Part shown: piece after piece, positions 25,842 to 34,706 of the stretch | How positions within the stretch are numbered: position 1 is the first letter of the stretch | Layout: every line of letters starts with the position of its first letter | Source: Planctomycetaceae bacterium | GTDB lineage: Bacteria > Planctomycetota > Planctomycetia > Pirellulales > Pirellulaceae | Assembly: GCA_020638975.1 (NCBI GenBank) | Contig: JACKHN010000032.1 | Coordinates: forward strand, 1 to 64,000 | Length of the DNA stretch: 64,000 nt | Direction: 5' to 3' | Program-made: the position numbers and the translations under genes | Notes under the pieces: model-generated | The model's database searches: none | What the model was told of the DNA's origin: nothing | What the model saw: only the letters and a program-made list of their open reading frames with translations

Positions 25842-27599
25842 CTAGTGATCTTGCTTGTGAGAATCTGGCATAAGGCCGGATGTCGAATCGCTTGAAAGCC
25901 ACGTAGAAGGCAGCGAGCGTAACGACTCGTCACGATCGCCGCATGCGACGCCCAGGAGGTCGACGAGTGTTCCAACCGTAGGGTCGTTCGATTGTGGCGC
26001 ATTCTGCTCGCTGCCAAATCCGACGACATTGGCATCGCGAGAAAATGCCAGCAGGTCATTTAGCAACTCTTCGATTCGCGAGACTCCACCCACAACTGCC
26101 GGCACGAGGTCCGACTCCTCGCGACCGATGCGGTCTTCCAGACCAGTGACTTCTGTAACCAAGGCGCGGGCGATCATCGCCACATGCTCTCGTGGATCGG
26201 CAGACGTCGGTCCTTCCTTGGAGATCGCTTCGAGTGCTGGCGCATCCATCATCGAACCGGGAGTCATCGCCAGCAAGTTCGTAAACCAACGCAGCAAACT
26301 TCCGCGGTTGATCATGCCAGTCGGTCGACCATCCTTTACGACGATCACACCTCGAAGCGATACACGGCTCAAGAATTCATAGATGGCGACGACTGGCGAC
26401 GATTCTTCGTAGCAGACGACATTCCGTTTCATCACATCCTTGATCGTCGTCGACCACCACTTCGGCCACATCATAATGGACATGACGTCGCGTTCGGAAA
26501 GGATGCCGACCAGCTTGCCGGCGTCATCGACCACCGGTGCCGAGTTGAAGCGAAATCGCAGGAAGTAGCGGGCGGCTCGACCCACCGTCTCGTTCTCGCT
26601 TAAGCCCGCAATGACCGTCGTCATCACGTTGCGAGCAACCAGGCCGTCAAACATGGCTTCTGGACCAGCGACGGTTGTTCTCGCACACGTAGACGTTGCC
26701 AGCGATTGAAAGCCGACTACGCGATCTCGACCGGAACGCTTGGCCACAAGCAAGGCTTGGTCAGCAAGATCGACGAGCGTATCGGGCTGATTCGTATCCG
26801 CCAGACGCTCGGCGACGCCAAAGCTTGCTGTAATGGATGTGCTGAGTCCATCGACCAACTTGTCTTTGCTCGCCAAGCGTTCGCGAACCCGTTCGGCCCA
26901 AGCAATAGCGTGGGATTCATCCGTTTCCGGCAACAACACACAAAACTCTTCGCCGCCATAGCGACCGATCACGTCACTGCCGCGACAACTCTCTTGCAAA
27001 ACTTTCGCTACCGCTCGCAACGCTTGATCGCCAACGCGGTGGCCGTACGTGTCATTGATTCGCTTAAAGAAATCAATGTCGATCATCACAGCCGATAAGG
27101 GAATGTGGTGTCGGCGGGCTCGGCTCCATTCGCGTTCGGCCAGCTCAAAGAACGTGCGTCGCGTCGCAAGCCCTGTTAGCGAATCGGTCTTGACGAGGAC
27201 GTTGAGCTTCGACTCCAACTCCAACACACGCAATCCCGATTTGACGCGCGCCACGAGTTCGGCTTTGTCGATAGGCTTCTTTAGGAAGTCGTCCGCACCG
27301 GCCTCGAACGCTTCGACCATGTTGTCTGAAGAACAATGGCTCGTGACCACGATCGTATACACATATCGTGGCAAGTCCTGCTTTCGTAGCCAACGGCACA
27401 GCTCAATCCCATCGATGTGCGGCATATCGCGATCAGCGATCAGGATGTGCGGGCAACTCGTCTCGATTGCCGCGATGGCTTGTCGCCCGTCGCCAGCACT
27501 CTCGATGATATAGCCGCTGCTCTCCATCCACTTTCGCAACAGACGCAGCAACGCCGAATCGTCGTCGGCGATCAAGATATTGACTGGTTCGTTCGACAT
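25842..27599 (-). CDS. REC-GGDEF-CBS response regulator, diguanylate cyclase
   Basis: 585 residues. An N-terminal receiver domain (1-125) has the acidic pocket ADDD at 11-14, phospho-acceptor Asp56, Thr86 and Lys108. A diguanylate cyclase domain (135-298) has an intact GGEEF at 215-219 and the inhibitory I-site RGSD at 206-209, so it should make cyclic di-GMP and be feedback-limited. A tandem CBS pair follows (321-440, NVMTTVIAGLSENETVGRAA, FNSAPVVDDAGKLVGIL, DVMKRNVVC), which in other proteins binds adenine nucleotides. The last 140 residues are helical and not recognised. The combination suggests that cyclic di-GMP output is set by phosphorylation and nucleotide level. No histidine kinase gene is adjacent. 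Confidence 0.95.
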   Translation of the reverse strand: MSNEPVNILIADDDSALLRLLRKWMESSGYIIESAGDGRQAIAAIETSCPHILIADRDMPHIDGIELCRWLRKQDLPRYVYTIVVTSHCSSDNMVEAFEAGADDFLKKPIDKAELVARVKSGLRVLELESKLNVLVKTDSLTGLATRRTFFELAEREWSRARRHHIPLSAVMIDIDFFKRINDTYGHRVGDQALRAVAKVLQESCRGSDVIGRYGGEEFCVLLPETDESHAIAWAERVRERLASKDKLVDGLSTSITASFGVAERLADTNQPDTLVDLADQALLVAKRSGRDRVVGFQSLATSTCARTTVAGPEAMFDGLVARNVMTTVIAGLSENETVGRAARYFLRFRFNSAPVVDDAGKLVGILSERDVMSIMMWPKWWSTTIKDVMKRNVVCYEESSPVVAIYEFLSRVSLRGVIVVKDGRPTGMINRGSLLRWFTNLLAMTPGSMMDAPALEAISKEGPTSADPREHVAMIARALVTEVTGLEDRIGREESDLVPAVVGGVSRIEELLNDLLAFSRDANVVGFGSEQNAPQSNDPTVGTLVDLLGVACGDRDESLRSLPSTWLSSDSTSGLMPDSHKQDH

Positions 27600-27720
27600 G
27601 GACTTCGTCTAGCAAGTGCCCCGTTCACTGACCTCACGCGCAAGGCGTATCAGTCAACTGTAGGTTGCGGTTCGTCGCACTGAAGTGTTGCGATCAGCCC
27701 GACGTTGGTTGCTGATCTTT

Positions 27721-27738
27721 GGCGGCTAATTTGCCGCC
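27721..27738. terminator. GC hairpin behind the lone Hsp70 gene
   Basis: GGCGGC and GCCGCC pair around taattt, 54 bases downstream of the stop of the - strand Hsp70 gene. It lacks a U-tract. It may be a transcription stop or a fragment of another short palindromic repeat (it is flanked by CCTAC on one side). Confidence 0.35.
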
Positions 27739-27791
27739 CTACAACCGGTGTAATCCGAATAAACGATCGGAGGTTTTACCGCGACGAATTA

Positions 27792-29315
27792 TCAGCGACC
27801 GCTGATATACTGCCGCCAACTTGCGAGTTGTTCCTGGGTCAGCGAGTTGTCACGCTGGATTTCGTGACAGAGTTCTTTGCCCGCGCAGCTTACCGTCACT
27901 GTCAAACGACCGTTCTCGGCATAGCGGAAGCCCACTTCGATCGGTGTGTCGGCTGGCAGACCAGGAGGCAATTCGCGAACCGAGCACTTGCCGATTTGCG
28001 AGCAATCGTCGGGAGATGCACTCTCGCCCTCGACGATTTGAACCAGAATCGACTTCTGCGACGCCTTGTGCGTTTTGAAGATCCGCTTTGCCGCTACTGG
28101 AAGAGACGTATTGCGAGGGATTAGGATGGCGTTGCGTTGACGCTGTGTCGCAGAATCGCGGGCAACCACTCCGAGGCTGTGAGAGTTCACGTTCTTGATC
28201 GTGACGCGCGGAGCTTGGCCGTGATGCCGCTCTAGTAACAAGCCCGCATGGATTGCTGCACCGTGTGCGACCGCTTCATCCGGTGATACGGAGCGGTCCA
28301 GTTCCTTTCCAGTGATCGATTGCAGCATCTCGCAGACGGCTGGCATTCGTGTCGAACCGCCAACCAGGAGAACGCGATCGATGTCGGACCATTGGAGACC
28401 TGCGGCCTGAAGTGTTTGTCGAGTCGTGAATGCCGTACGATCCAGCAAGTCACGCGTCATCTCTTCAAACATCTGACGTGTGATCTCCAGTCGCACAGCC
28501 TGGCCCTTATAGTCGCAAGCGACGTTTGCTTTCGATCGGGCCGACAGTGTTCGTTTAGTGTCTTCGCACTCACGCCACAAACGTCCTTCTGTGTTTGGAT
28601 CTTCTCGTGGATCGACGCCGCACCGACGAATGAATTCTTCTGCGACGTAGTCGACCAGACGTTGGTCCCAGTCGCGCCCGCCCAGGCGAACATCGCCGTC
28701 AGTTGCCAGCGTGACGAACTGATCACGCGAGATCTCCATCACGGTAACGTCGAACGTCCCACCGCCCAAATCGTACACAAGGATCCGGCACATTCCGTCC
28801 GCCGCTGCGATGGCATGTTCGCCGCCTTGTTGAAACCCAAACGCGATCGCGGCCGCCGTGGGCTCGTTGATGATGTCCATCACGTCAAAGCCCGCCATGT
28901 AACCTGCGTCTTGCGTCGCTTTGCGTCGAACCTCATCAAAATAAGCTGGCACTGTGATCACGACTTTGTCAAACGCACCAATCTGGTGCTCGGCATCGAT
29001 TCGCAGTTTATTTAATACCCACGCTTCTAGGGCCTCGGGCGGGTACTGACGACCGCCGAGCACTTTTTCGTACATGCGATTGCCTAGATCGCGCTTGGCA
29101 CATTCGGCGACTTGAGCGGCCGCGGTGCTGATAGCTTTGACGGCCTCTTTACCGACGACGATCTCCGACTCTTCGAAAAACACGACGCTTGGCGTTAGCT
29201 TGTCACCTTCGCCATTGTTCAGTGTCTGCGGGCGTCCCAGATCATCGAGGCATGCCACCGCCGAGAAGGTTGTTCCAAGGTCGATTCCGACGGCGCGTGG
29301 ACGAGGCTGGTTCAT
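27792..29315 (-). CDS. Hsp70 family chaperone, short form
   Basis: 507 residues, shorter than DnaK (about 640). The ATPase domain is complete: phosphate loop 1 GIDLGTTFSAV, the loop KVVITVPAYFDEVRRKAT, phosphate loop 2 VYDLGGGTFDVTVMEI, and adenosine motif VLLVGGSTRMPAV. A substrate-binding beta domain follows (VNSHSLGVVARDS, GFRYAENGRLTVTV) but the helical lid is almost absent. I start at ATG 29315 because the GIDLGTT motif lies ten residues in; a TTG at 29327 is the only alternative. No dnaJ or grpE is adjacent, so it is unlikely to be the housekeeping DnaK. Short Hsp70s of this type are common in planctomycetes and may serve in specialised complexes. Confidence 0.93.
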   Translation of the reverse strand: MNQPRPRAVGIDLGTTFSAVACLDDLGRPQTLNNGEGDKLTPSVVFFEESEIVVGKEAVKAISTAAAQVAECAKRDLGNRMYEKVLGGRQYPPEALEAWVLNKLRIDAEHQIGAFDKVVITVPAYFDEVRRKATQDAGYMAGFDVMDIINEPTAAAIAFGFQQGGEHAIAAADGMCRILVYDLGGGTFDVTVMEISRDQFVTLATDGDVRLGGRDWDQRLVDYVAEEFIRRCGVDPREDPNTEGRLWRECEDTKRTLSARSKANVACDYKGQAVRLEITRQMFEEMTRDLLDRTAFTTRQTLQAAGLQWSDIDRVLLVGGSTRMPAVCEMLQSITGKELDRSVSPDEAVAHGAAIHAGLLLERHHGQAPRVTIKNVNSHSLGVVARDSATQRQRNAILIPRNTSLPVAAKRIFKTHKASQKSILVQIVEGESASPDDCSQIGKCSVRELPPGLPADTPIEVGFRYAENGRLTVTVSCAGKELCHEIQRDNSLTQEQLASWRQYISGR

Positions 29316-29625
29316 GGTGTTCAACAAGTGGCGTGTTTTCGATTCGATAGTGATGCCTTCAGAGGCATCTAACGTTCACTCGGTTCTAGCCTACACCGAT
29401 TGCGGTTGATATGAAATCTCGACCTGGAAGTTCGGCCAAAGAAATCAAAGCGTTCTGCCTGGGCGAACTCTTCCGGCCAGGGAAACCTTGGCAACTGCCG
29501 CGTTTAGAGACGCGAGCCAAAAGAACTTCGAGGTGCATCGGAATTCGAGCCGATGTTAATCGAGAACCATGGATGGCGTTCAACCTACAGGAGGGATACC
29601 TACTCTTCGCGCCAGGAGCATTTCA
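29316..29625. other. Non-coding stretch before the small membrane ORF
   Basis: 310 bases between the Hsp70 start and the 41-residue ORF. An 80-residue frame (29411-29653, +) overlaps the small ORF but lacks a ribosome site. No tRNA, terminator or repeat is visible. The Hsp70 promoter should lie at the left end. Confidence 0.35.
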
Positions 29626-29751
29626 ATGCCCGTTGATGTCATCCATGCTGTAATGGGAGTTATTTATCTGCTGACTTGGGCCTGCATCGGACAAATGAAC
29701 GTCCGACGCCGTCACGACCCCGAGTTCGGGCCCAGTCGCCACTCTCGCTAA
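29626..29751 (+). CDS. Small membrane protein, 41 residues
   Basis: A short frame with a strong ribosome site (CCAGGAG, eight bases before the ATG). One hydrophobic span at about residues 4-22 (VIHAVMGVIYLLTWACIG) is followed by a basic and polar cytoplasmic-type tail (MNVRRRHDPEFG). The design, one helix plus a positively charged tail, is that of many bacterial small membrane proteins. It stands alone between two - strand genes. I do not recognise a family and cannot exclude chance. Confidence 0.45.
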   Translation: MPVDVIHAVMGVIYLLTWACIGQMNVRRRHDPEFGPSRHSR

Positions 29752-29779
29752 GCCGATCAGAGAAGTTATTGCTGTTTGG

Positions 29780-30727
29780 CTAGAGCGACCCACGTGTACG
29801 CGGTGCACCCGAATTTCGTGTCTCCCACATCAGATCCTCCTGAGGCGACGATTCCAGGGCGAGCAATTGCTCGATCATTCCTTGTGTATCGTTGGCCGCG
29901 TGTTGCAACCGTAGCAGCCACAGCGATTTGAGCGTGCCGGTCGTCTCGAACAGTTCGCTTGGTAAGCAAGCCAGAATCCCAGCTGCCACACGACGATTCA
30001 AATCTTCATTCGGTGACGAAGAATAGGTCTGACGCTGATAGGCAATTCGCAACGAAGCCAAGAGCAACGACCACGCTGTCTCCGGATGTGCAGAAACCTT
30101 CGCATCATCGGCGAACTCTTTGACACGAGCAGGCGAGAAGGCGAACTCGGTGACCTCCTCCCCATCGGGCAGATATCCAAGCAGCATGTCGCTCCACCGT
30201 TCGTTCCTTCGCCGCATACGATTGAGAATGACCGCTTCTTCAACTCGCAGGCCATGCCCGTAAACCATCAGGTTCAATGCTCGGTTGCGTGCCTCGAGAT
30301 GACCAGCCAGCACGTTACGAACAATCGGACTCGCCTCGTCCAAACTACGTCGTTGCTCGTAACTGCAACAGACTGCACCCCAAATCCTAGTCAGCACTTC
30401 TGCCGTTAGAATCTCTTCCAACACGTTGCGGATGTCGGCCCACCGCTCTGCCATGTCTTTCGACGCGGTGTACTGCAATTCGTAGGAGAAGGTTTTTAAG
30501 CTGCGGGCCCAGCGTTCCTGACGACAACGCGAAGCAGACCAGTACTGTTCCAGGCCACTGTCCGAAAGACGCGCGGCGTGTCCAATGATCGCTGGTCCGT
30601 TCGACGCCAAGAGGGCAGCGAATTCAACAAGTTCGCGGGCATGCATGCGTTGTCGATCCAATTCGGGTGGCAAGTCATTGTGCGAACGCTCTGCTCGCAC
30701 ACGCTGCTTTCGAGCGTGAACAGACAT
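29780..30727 (-). CDS. Hypothetical protein, 315 residues, helical
   Basis: A soluble, Arg/Glu/Leu-rich, almost all-helical protein without signal or membrane segments. Segments such as HARELVEFAALLASNG, RWADIRNVLEEILTAEVLTR and EARNRALNLMVYGHGLRVE suggest an alpha-helical bundle. I do not recognise the family. ATG 30727 is chosen because the earlier part of the open frame (to 30964) has a composition unlike protein and would overlap the subtilase end at 30921. It lies downstream of the subtilase-like gene on the same strand, 193 bases away. Coding is inferred from length and the codon pattern. Confidence 0.66.
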   Translation of the reverse strand: MSVHARKQRVRAERSHNDLPPELDRQRMHARELVEFAALLASNGPAIIGHAARLSDSGLEQYWSASRCRQERWARSLKTFSYELQYTASKDMAERWADIRNVLEEILTAEVLTRIWGAVCCSYEQRRSLDEASPIVRNVLAGHLEARNRALNLMVYGHGLRVEEAVILNRMRRRNERWSDMLLGYLPDGEEVTEFAFSPARVKEFADDAKVSAHPETAWSLLLASLRIAYQRQTYSSSPNEDLNRRVAAGILACLPSELFETTGTLKSLWLLRLQHAANDTQGMIEQLLALESSPQEDLMWETRNSGAPRTRGSL

Positions 30728-30920
30728 CTTGCAAACTGAGGACCAATTCGCGGATGCGAGGACGTGGATTGTTGTTTTGGAAGGAAAAGCGATGAATCGA
30801 TGCGTTCTAACGCATTTTGAACGACGAGCGAGATGTTGCCAAAACGCAACGTGTGCCAGTTTCGCCTCCTTCGCGGAGCGACCCCTGCTGCGATTTGGCA
30901 ACACGACCCCGGAGTGTGAC

Positions 30921-31916
30921 TCAGCGTTTGGAGTTAGCGTTGTTGCCCGGACCGGGGGAGGCAAAGATATGCTTCAATGCGTTGGCTAGATCAAGACGCT
31001 GATAAGAACGCTGCGTCTCAGGATCTTTGACGCTGACGCCCGTCTGTTGCATTATTGAGAGCATGGCTTCCGCCATGTTCGAGCCGTCAGCATTCCAGTC
31101 GTAGCCGGTCTTCCTAATTGCTTCGCGCAACACGATGGCCGCACCGCATGCAATCGCATTGGACGAAGAGGTCGCGGCGGCGGGGACGACAAGGTCGACT
31201 TTGGCGTGTCGATCCAGGTACACGGTGTCGGCTCCCTGTCGCACGGCACCTATCGCGAAACAGTCCGGTTGGCTCGCGGGCCAGGAGATGCCCGTGGTGA
31301 AATTATGGTTGCCCGTCGGCGCACTCACCCAAATACCAAGCTCACGGAGCTTCGTCAGTTTGCCGTCGATCGCCGTTGCCACAGGCTGGTCGTGAGCTTG
31401 ATCGTCGACGGGCGCGAGATTGACCGTGGTGATCTTGTAATGCGTGTGATTGTCGATGATCCACTGCAGCGCCCCTGCTAAGGTCTCGCCGTCGGTTGTC
31501 TTACAGTGGCAACATTCAAGCCCTCGAATAACCGCGAGTTGATCGTTATAAGCGACGCCCCATTTTCCGCCGTAGTTGAGCGACGACGGAATGCCGATTG
31601 TCGATCCGTGATAGCCTCGCCCTTCGTGTTTCGGATCTTCATCGCCGTCGACACTGTCATAGGTCACCAACACCTTGGGCAACTCGCCGTTTGACTTCGA
31701 CCATTCTGGCATCGAAAGCTTGCAGCCATCGTCGACCAATGCCAGCGTCTGCCCCTTGCCGAACGTTAACCGATCAGCATACGTCTCCCACGCGGCAACA
31801 ATCCCCGCCTGCTTGAAGCCGATTGGCTGAACTGGTTCCGCGGCAGGAAGGGACGCCTTGGAGACCAGCGCGAAAGCCAGTGCGACAGCAGAACGGATAA
31901 CGAAGGAACAACTCAC
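30921..31916 (-). CDS. Subtilase-like (S8) serine protease, exported
   Basis: About 331 residues from GTG 31916. The first 27 are a signal peptide (FVIRSAVALAFALVSKASLPAA). Catalytic positions can be traced: Asp in LALVDDGCKL, His in GRGYHGSTIG, oxyanion Asn in SAPTGNHNF, and Ser in ATSSSNAIACGAAIV. The contexts are divergent: the Asp motif has DDG in place of DTG or DSG, and the Ser motif lacks the GTSMAAP consensus, so activity is probable but not certain. Start choice is uncertain: the frame is open to 32168, but it runs through the palindrome at 31940-31993, so a start after it is more likely. ATG 32018 is the main alternative. It follows the GH-like gene on the same strand. Confidence 0.72.
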   Translation of the reverse strand: MSCSFVIRSAVALAFALVSKASLPAAEPVQPIGFKQAGIVAAWETYADRLTFGKGQTLALVDDGCKLSMPEWSKSNGELPKVLVTYDSVDGDEDPKHEGRGYHGSTIGIPSSLNYGGKWGVAYNDQLAVIRGLECCHCKTTDGETLAGALQWIIDNHTHYKITTVNLAPVDDQAHDQPVATAIDGKLTKLRELGIWVSAPTGNHNFTTGISWPASQPDCFAIGAVRQGADTVYLDRHAKVDLVVPAAATSSSNAIACGAAIVLREAIRKTGYDWNADGSNMAEAMLSIMQQTGVSVKDPETQRSYQRLDLANALKHIFASPGPGNNANSKR

Positions 31917-31939
31917 AAGATAACTTCGACGTTTCAAAA

Positions 31940-31993
31940 GTAGGGTCCGCTGTGCGGACCAAGAGTCGCTGAGGTCCGTACAGCGGACCCTAC
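31940..31993. repeat. Palindrome of the GTAGGGTCCGC family, copy 1
   Basis: Two 21-base arms (31940-31960, 31973-31993) inverted with one mismatch: GTAGGGTCCGCTGTGCGGAC, and the same on the other strand with T-A for G-C. The loop is 12 bases. It lies between the GH-like gene (ends 32051) and the subtilase start. A sister copy is at 51530-51586. It could form a strong RNA hairpin between the two genes. Confidence 0.85.
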
Positions 31994-32050
31994 GCAGGAC
32001 AAGGAAGTTGTTGAGCATTCCTATGTACCGTAGACGACAAGGCAACATCA

Positions 32051-33676
32051 TCAATCTCCAGTCGGTGTCGAGGTGAACTGAAAGGCATACAGATTCGCGT
32101 CCTTGAGCACAAATCGTAGTCGAACGGGTTGTCCGGCGAGTTCGGCAAGAGGTGTCTCGCTGTTCCACGTGACTTGTCGATCAACACTGTCCCCGAAGAC
32201 TTCTTGACAATCGTCGAGAGTAAATCCTGAAATCGGAGTTCCATCAAGATTCTGAATCTCGACGCGAACGCCTCCGGCCGCCGACGTCGAAACGTTCAAG
32301 TGTAATTCCGATCCTGCAAACTTCAGCGGCTTCGTAATCACTTCGCCACCTCTCAAGGAGGCGTTTACCGATACGAAACCGTCGAGCCGCAACGTATAGC
32401 GACGCAGTGCACTTCCGACTCCCGTCCAGTAACTCTCGCTCGCGTACAACGACAACTCGTTGGGAGCACCAGGCAGCGCCGACTTGGTCTCGACAACATG
32501 CCAGGCGATGTACTGGTGACCGTAATGCCAGGTTCCAGGCCGCTCGATTCCGGGACGCAAGAACGCTTCGTTCCATCGTTTGAACTTTACGCCGTCGCGA
32601 CTCGCCATGAACAAGCCTTCCGTGATCGCGGTGCCATATCGTTCGACGGAGGAAGCACGACGCTCGCGATGCTCGCGCTCTGGCAACGCCTTCATCGAGT
32701 CCGACCAACCGCGATCGATGTAGCGAGTGGGAAAACCGATCAAAAGGTGTGGAGCACGATGATAGGGCTTGATCTGATTCGTATACAGTTGCTCGTCCGG
32801 TGAATCGGTGTAGGTCAGATCTTCGTGCTTGTCCCACGTTAGCATGTCGTCCGAGGTTGCTGTGCGAATCGCTCGGACGCCGGCAGGCTTCCATTCTTTA
32901 TCCGTCGTGGTCCCCGCTGTGAAGATTCGCCAGTACGCACGATACTTGCCGATGTTGGGATCCCAAAACGCGAGGTTCTGCGAATCGAAAGCACCGATCC
33001 CGCTGAGAATCGGAGTATCGCTCATCGGTGACCAATGAATGCCATCGGGCGACTTGAAGGGCAACAAGCCGCTTGGGCCTGACGAACGGAATATCGCCTT
33101 ATAGCGAGCATCCGCCGGAGCATTCGGATTCGTGTCCTTGCACACGGCCGGGTGCCCCGCATCAACCTTCAGTGTCCCTTGTGTTCCGCTGGCAACGACG
33201 ATGTTATTCTTGGTCGAACCCTGGAACTCATTCAGACCAAGCTCCGGCTTTCGCCAATGAACGCCGTCATCGCTTTCGGCATAGCAGCAATAAAGCGGAT
33301 GACGTCCGCTGTCGAGCTTTCCTTCTTGCACATCCAGATGCCAAGCCTTGTAGTACATGCGATACAAGTCGCCATCTTGAAAGACGCTGTGGTATCCGCT
33401 GCCGGTCCCTTCCCACGACGCATCGTGAACCAATACGACTTCGCGAGGCACTGGGTGATGTAATCGCAAATCGGCGTGGCCCTCTAAGCGATCGATCAGA
33501 GTATCGTCGACAAACAGTTCGCGTCGCGAACCAATGTCGGTCGAGTCCTGGGCGTCGCTCGTATTTGTGGCTGTCACCGCCGACGCGATCGCGAGCAGCA
33601 ATGCTCCCGTTCGAGTGGCAAACCGTCCTGCGATTAATTGGCGGCAAAAGCAGATCGTTCTGAAGTTTCGTCGCAT
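32051..33676 (-). CDS. GH32/43-like five-bladed beta-propeller, exported
   Basis: 541 residues: a signal peptide (ATRTGALLLAIASAVTAT) and a domain of repeated propeller blades typical of glycosyl-hydrolase clan F/J-like proteins common in planctomycetes: GYHSVFQDGDLYRMYYKAWH, YCCYAESDDGVHWRKPELGL, YKAIFRSSGPSGLLPFKSPD followed by GIHWSPMSD, and LFMASRDGVKFKRWNEAFLR. The SxDGxxW motif occurs in each blade. The last 90 residues are a beta-sandwich (VRVEIQNLDGTPISGFTLDD). It probably binds or cleaves a polysaccharide; catalytic acids cannot be assigned without a structure. The start has AAAGGAG nine bases upstream. It is divergent from the HSDL2-like SDR gene, sharing a 136-base promoter region. 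Confidence 0.85.
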   Translation of the reverse strand: MRRNFRTICFCRQLIAGRFATRTGALLLAIASAVTATNTSDAQDSTDIGSRRELFVDDTLIDRLEGHADLRLHHPVPREVVLVHDASWEGTGSGYHSVFQDGDLYRMYYKAWHLDVQEGKLDSGRHPLYCCYAESDDGVHWRKPELGLNEFQGSTKNNIVVASGTQGTLKVDAGHPAVCKDTNPNAPADARYKAIFRSSGPSGLLPFKSPDGIHWSPMSDTPILSGIGAFDSQNLAFWDPNIGKYRAYWRIFTAGTTTDKEWKPAGVRAIRTATSDDMLTWDKHEDLTYTDSPDEQLYTNQIKPYHRAPHLLIGFPTRYIDRGWSDSMKALPEREHRERRASSVERYGTAITEGLFMASRDGVKFKRWNEAFLRPGIERPGTWHYGHQYIAWHVVETKSALPGAPNELSLYASESYWTGVGSALRRYTLRLDGFVSVNASLRGGEVITKPLKFAGSELHLNVSTSAAGGVRVEIQNLDGTPISGFTLDDCQEVFGDSVDRQVTWNSETPLAELAGQPVRLRFVLKDANLYAFQFTSTPTGD

Positions 33677-33812
33677 AGCTCAATTCGCTCCTTTGTTGAC
33701 TCAGCGGCGCGCATCGCGGATGCTGTCGGATCAAGGATGCACCCAGGCTAAGGCACGCGGCTCTGCTTTTCAAACAGGCACGCTGCGACATTTTCGAGAT
33801 CTTGAGGAATAC

Positions 33813-34634
33813 ATGACCACACTTGCCGGCAAGACGTTGTTCATTACAGGCTCGACCCGAGGCATCGGAAAGGCGATAGCGTTGCGAGCCGCCGCAGATG
33901 GAGCTAACGTCGCCATCCTCGGAAAAACGGCGGAACCCCATCCCAAGCTCTCAGGTACGGTCTTTACCGCCGCGGAAGAAATTGAGGCCGCTGGTGGCAA
34001 GGCCTTGGCCTGTGTGACCGACGTTCGGGACGAGAATCAGATCGCGGAAGCAGTCCAAAAAACGATTGATGCTTTCGGCCAGATCGATATCCTCGTGAAT
34101 AACGCCAGTGCAATCTTCCTTGCCGGCACGGCCGATACGCCCGCCAAACGATTTGACTTGATGCACTCCGTCAACGTTCGAGCGACGTTTCTGGCATCAC
34201 AATGTTGTCTGCCGCATCTCGCCAAGGCCGCGAATCCGCACATCCTGAACCTATCACCGCCGCTGAACATGGAATCGCGATGGTTTGCCCCGCACGTCGC
34301 TTACACGATGTCGAAGTTTGGGATGAGCATGTGTGTGCTGGGAATGGCGGAAGAGTTGCGAGAACAAGGCATCGCAGTAAACGCGCTCTGGCCGAAGACC
34401 GTCATCGCAACCGCTGCAGTCCAAAACCTATTGGGAGGCGAGGCGATGATCCGCTGTAGTCGTAAGCCGAGCATCGTGGCTGACGCCGCTCATGCAATCT
34501 TGACCCGCAACAGTCGGACTTGCACCGGAAACTTCTTTGTTGACGAGGCGGTTCTCGCGGAAGAAGGCGTCACCGACTTCGAGCAATATGCCGAAAGCCC
34601 CGGCGAACCGTTGATGCCGGACTTTTTTCTCTAG
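33813..34634 (+). CDS. HSDL2-like short-chain dehydrogenase
   Basis: 273 residues, SDR fold: TGSTRGIG at 12-19, IDILVNNASAI, catalytic YTMSK, and WPKTVIATAA after it. It carries the signature of the HSDL2 group: KTAEPHPKLSGTVFTAAEEI, where other SDRs have no such loop, and NLSPPLNMESRWFAPH in place of the usual active-site Ser region, ending PDFFL. HSDL2 proteins are known mainly from peroxisomes and from many bacteria; the substrate is probably a lipid or CoA derivative. The C-terminal sterol-carrier domain of the animal protein is absent. ATG 33813 is supported by GAGGA six bases before. The open frame upstream is not protein-like. Confidence 0.92.
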   Translation: MTTLAGKTLFITGSTRGIGKAIALRAAADGANVAILGKTAEPHPKLSGTVFTAAEEIEAAGGKALACVTDVRDENQIAEAVQKTIDAFGQIDILVNNASAIFLAGTADTPAKRFDLMHSVNVRATFLASQCCLPHLAKAANPHILNLSPPLNMESRWFAPHVAYTMSKFGMSMCVLGMAEELREQGIAVNALWPKTVIATAAVQNLLGGEAMIRCSRKPSIVADAAHAILTRNSRTCTGNFFVDEAVLAEEGVTDFEQYAESPGEPLMPDFFL

Positions 34635-34706
34635 CGAACCGAGCGGCGGTTTGAGAAGCTAGTTAGTACGTCCAAGGAGCACTTCGAAAGTCGAGTTTAC
34701 TGCCCG

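Noticed and set aside
28320..29015. A 231-codon open frame on + inside the lone Hsp70 gene
   Set aside because: The opposite strand encodes all Hsp70 ATPase motifs; the frame has no domain and no ribosome site.
33534..33812. Extended N-terminus of the HSDL2-like SDR
   Set aside because: It runs antisense into the GH-like gene start and through the divergent promoter; GAGGA before ATG 33813 marks the true start.
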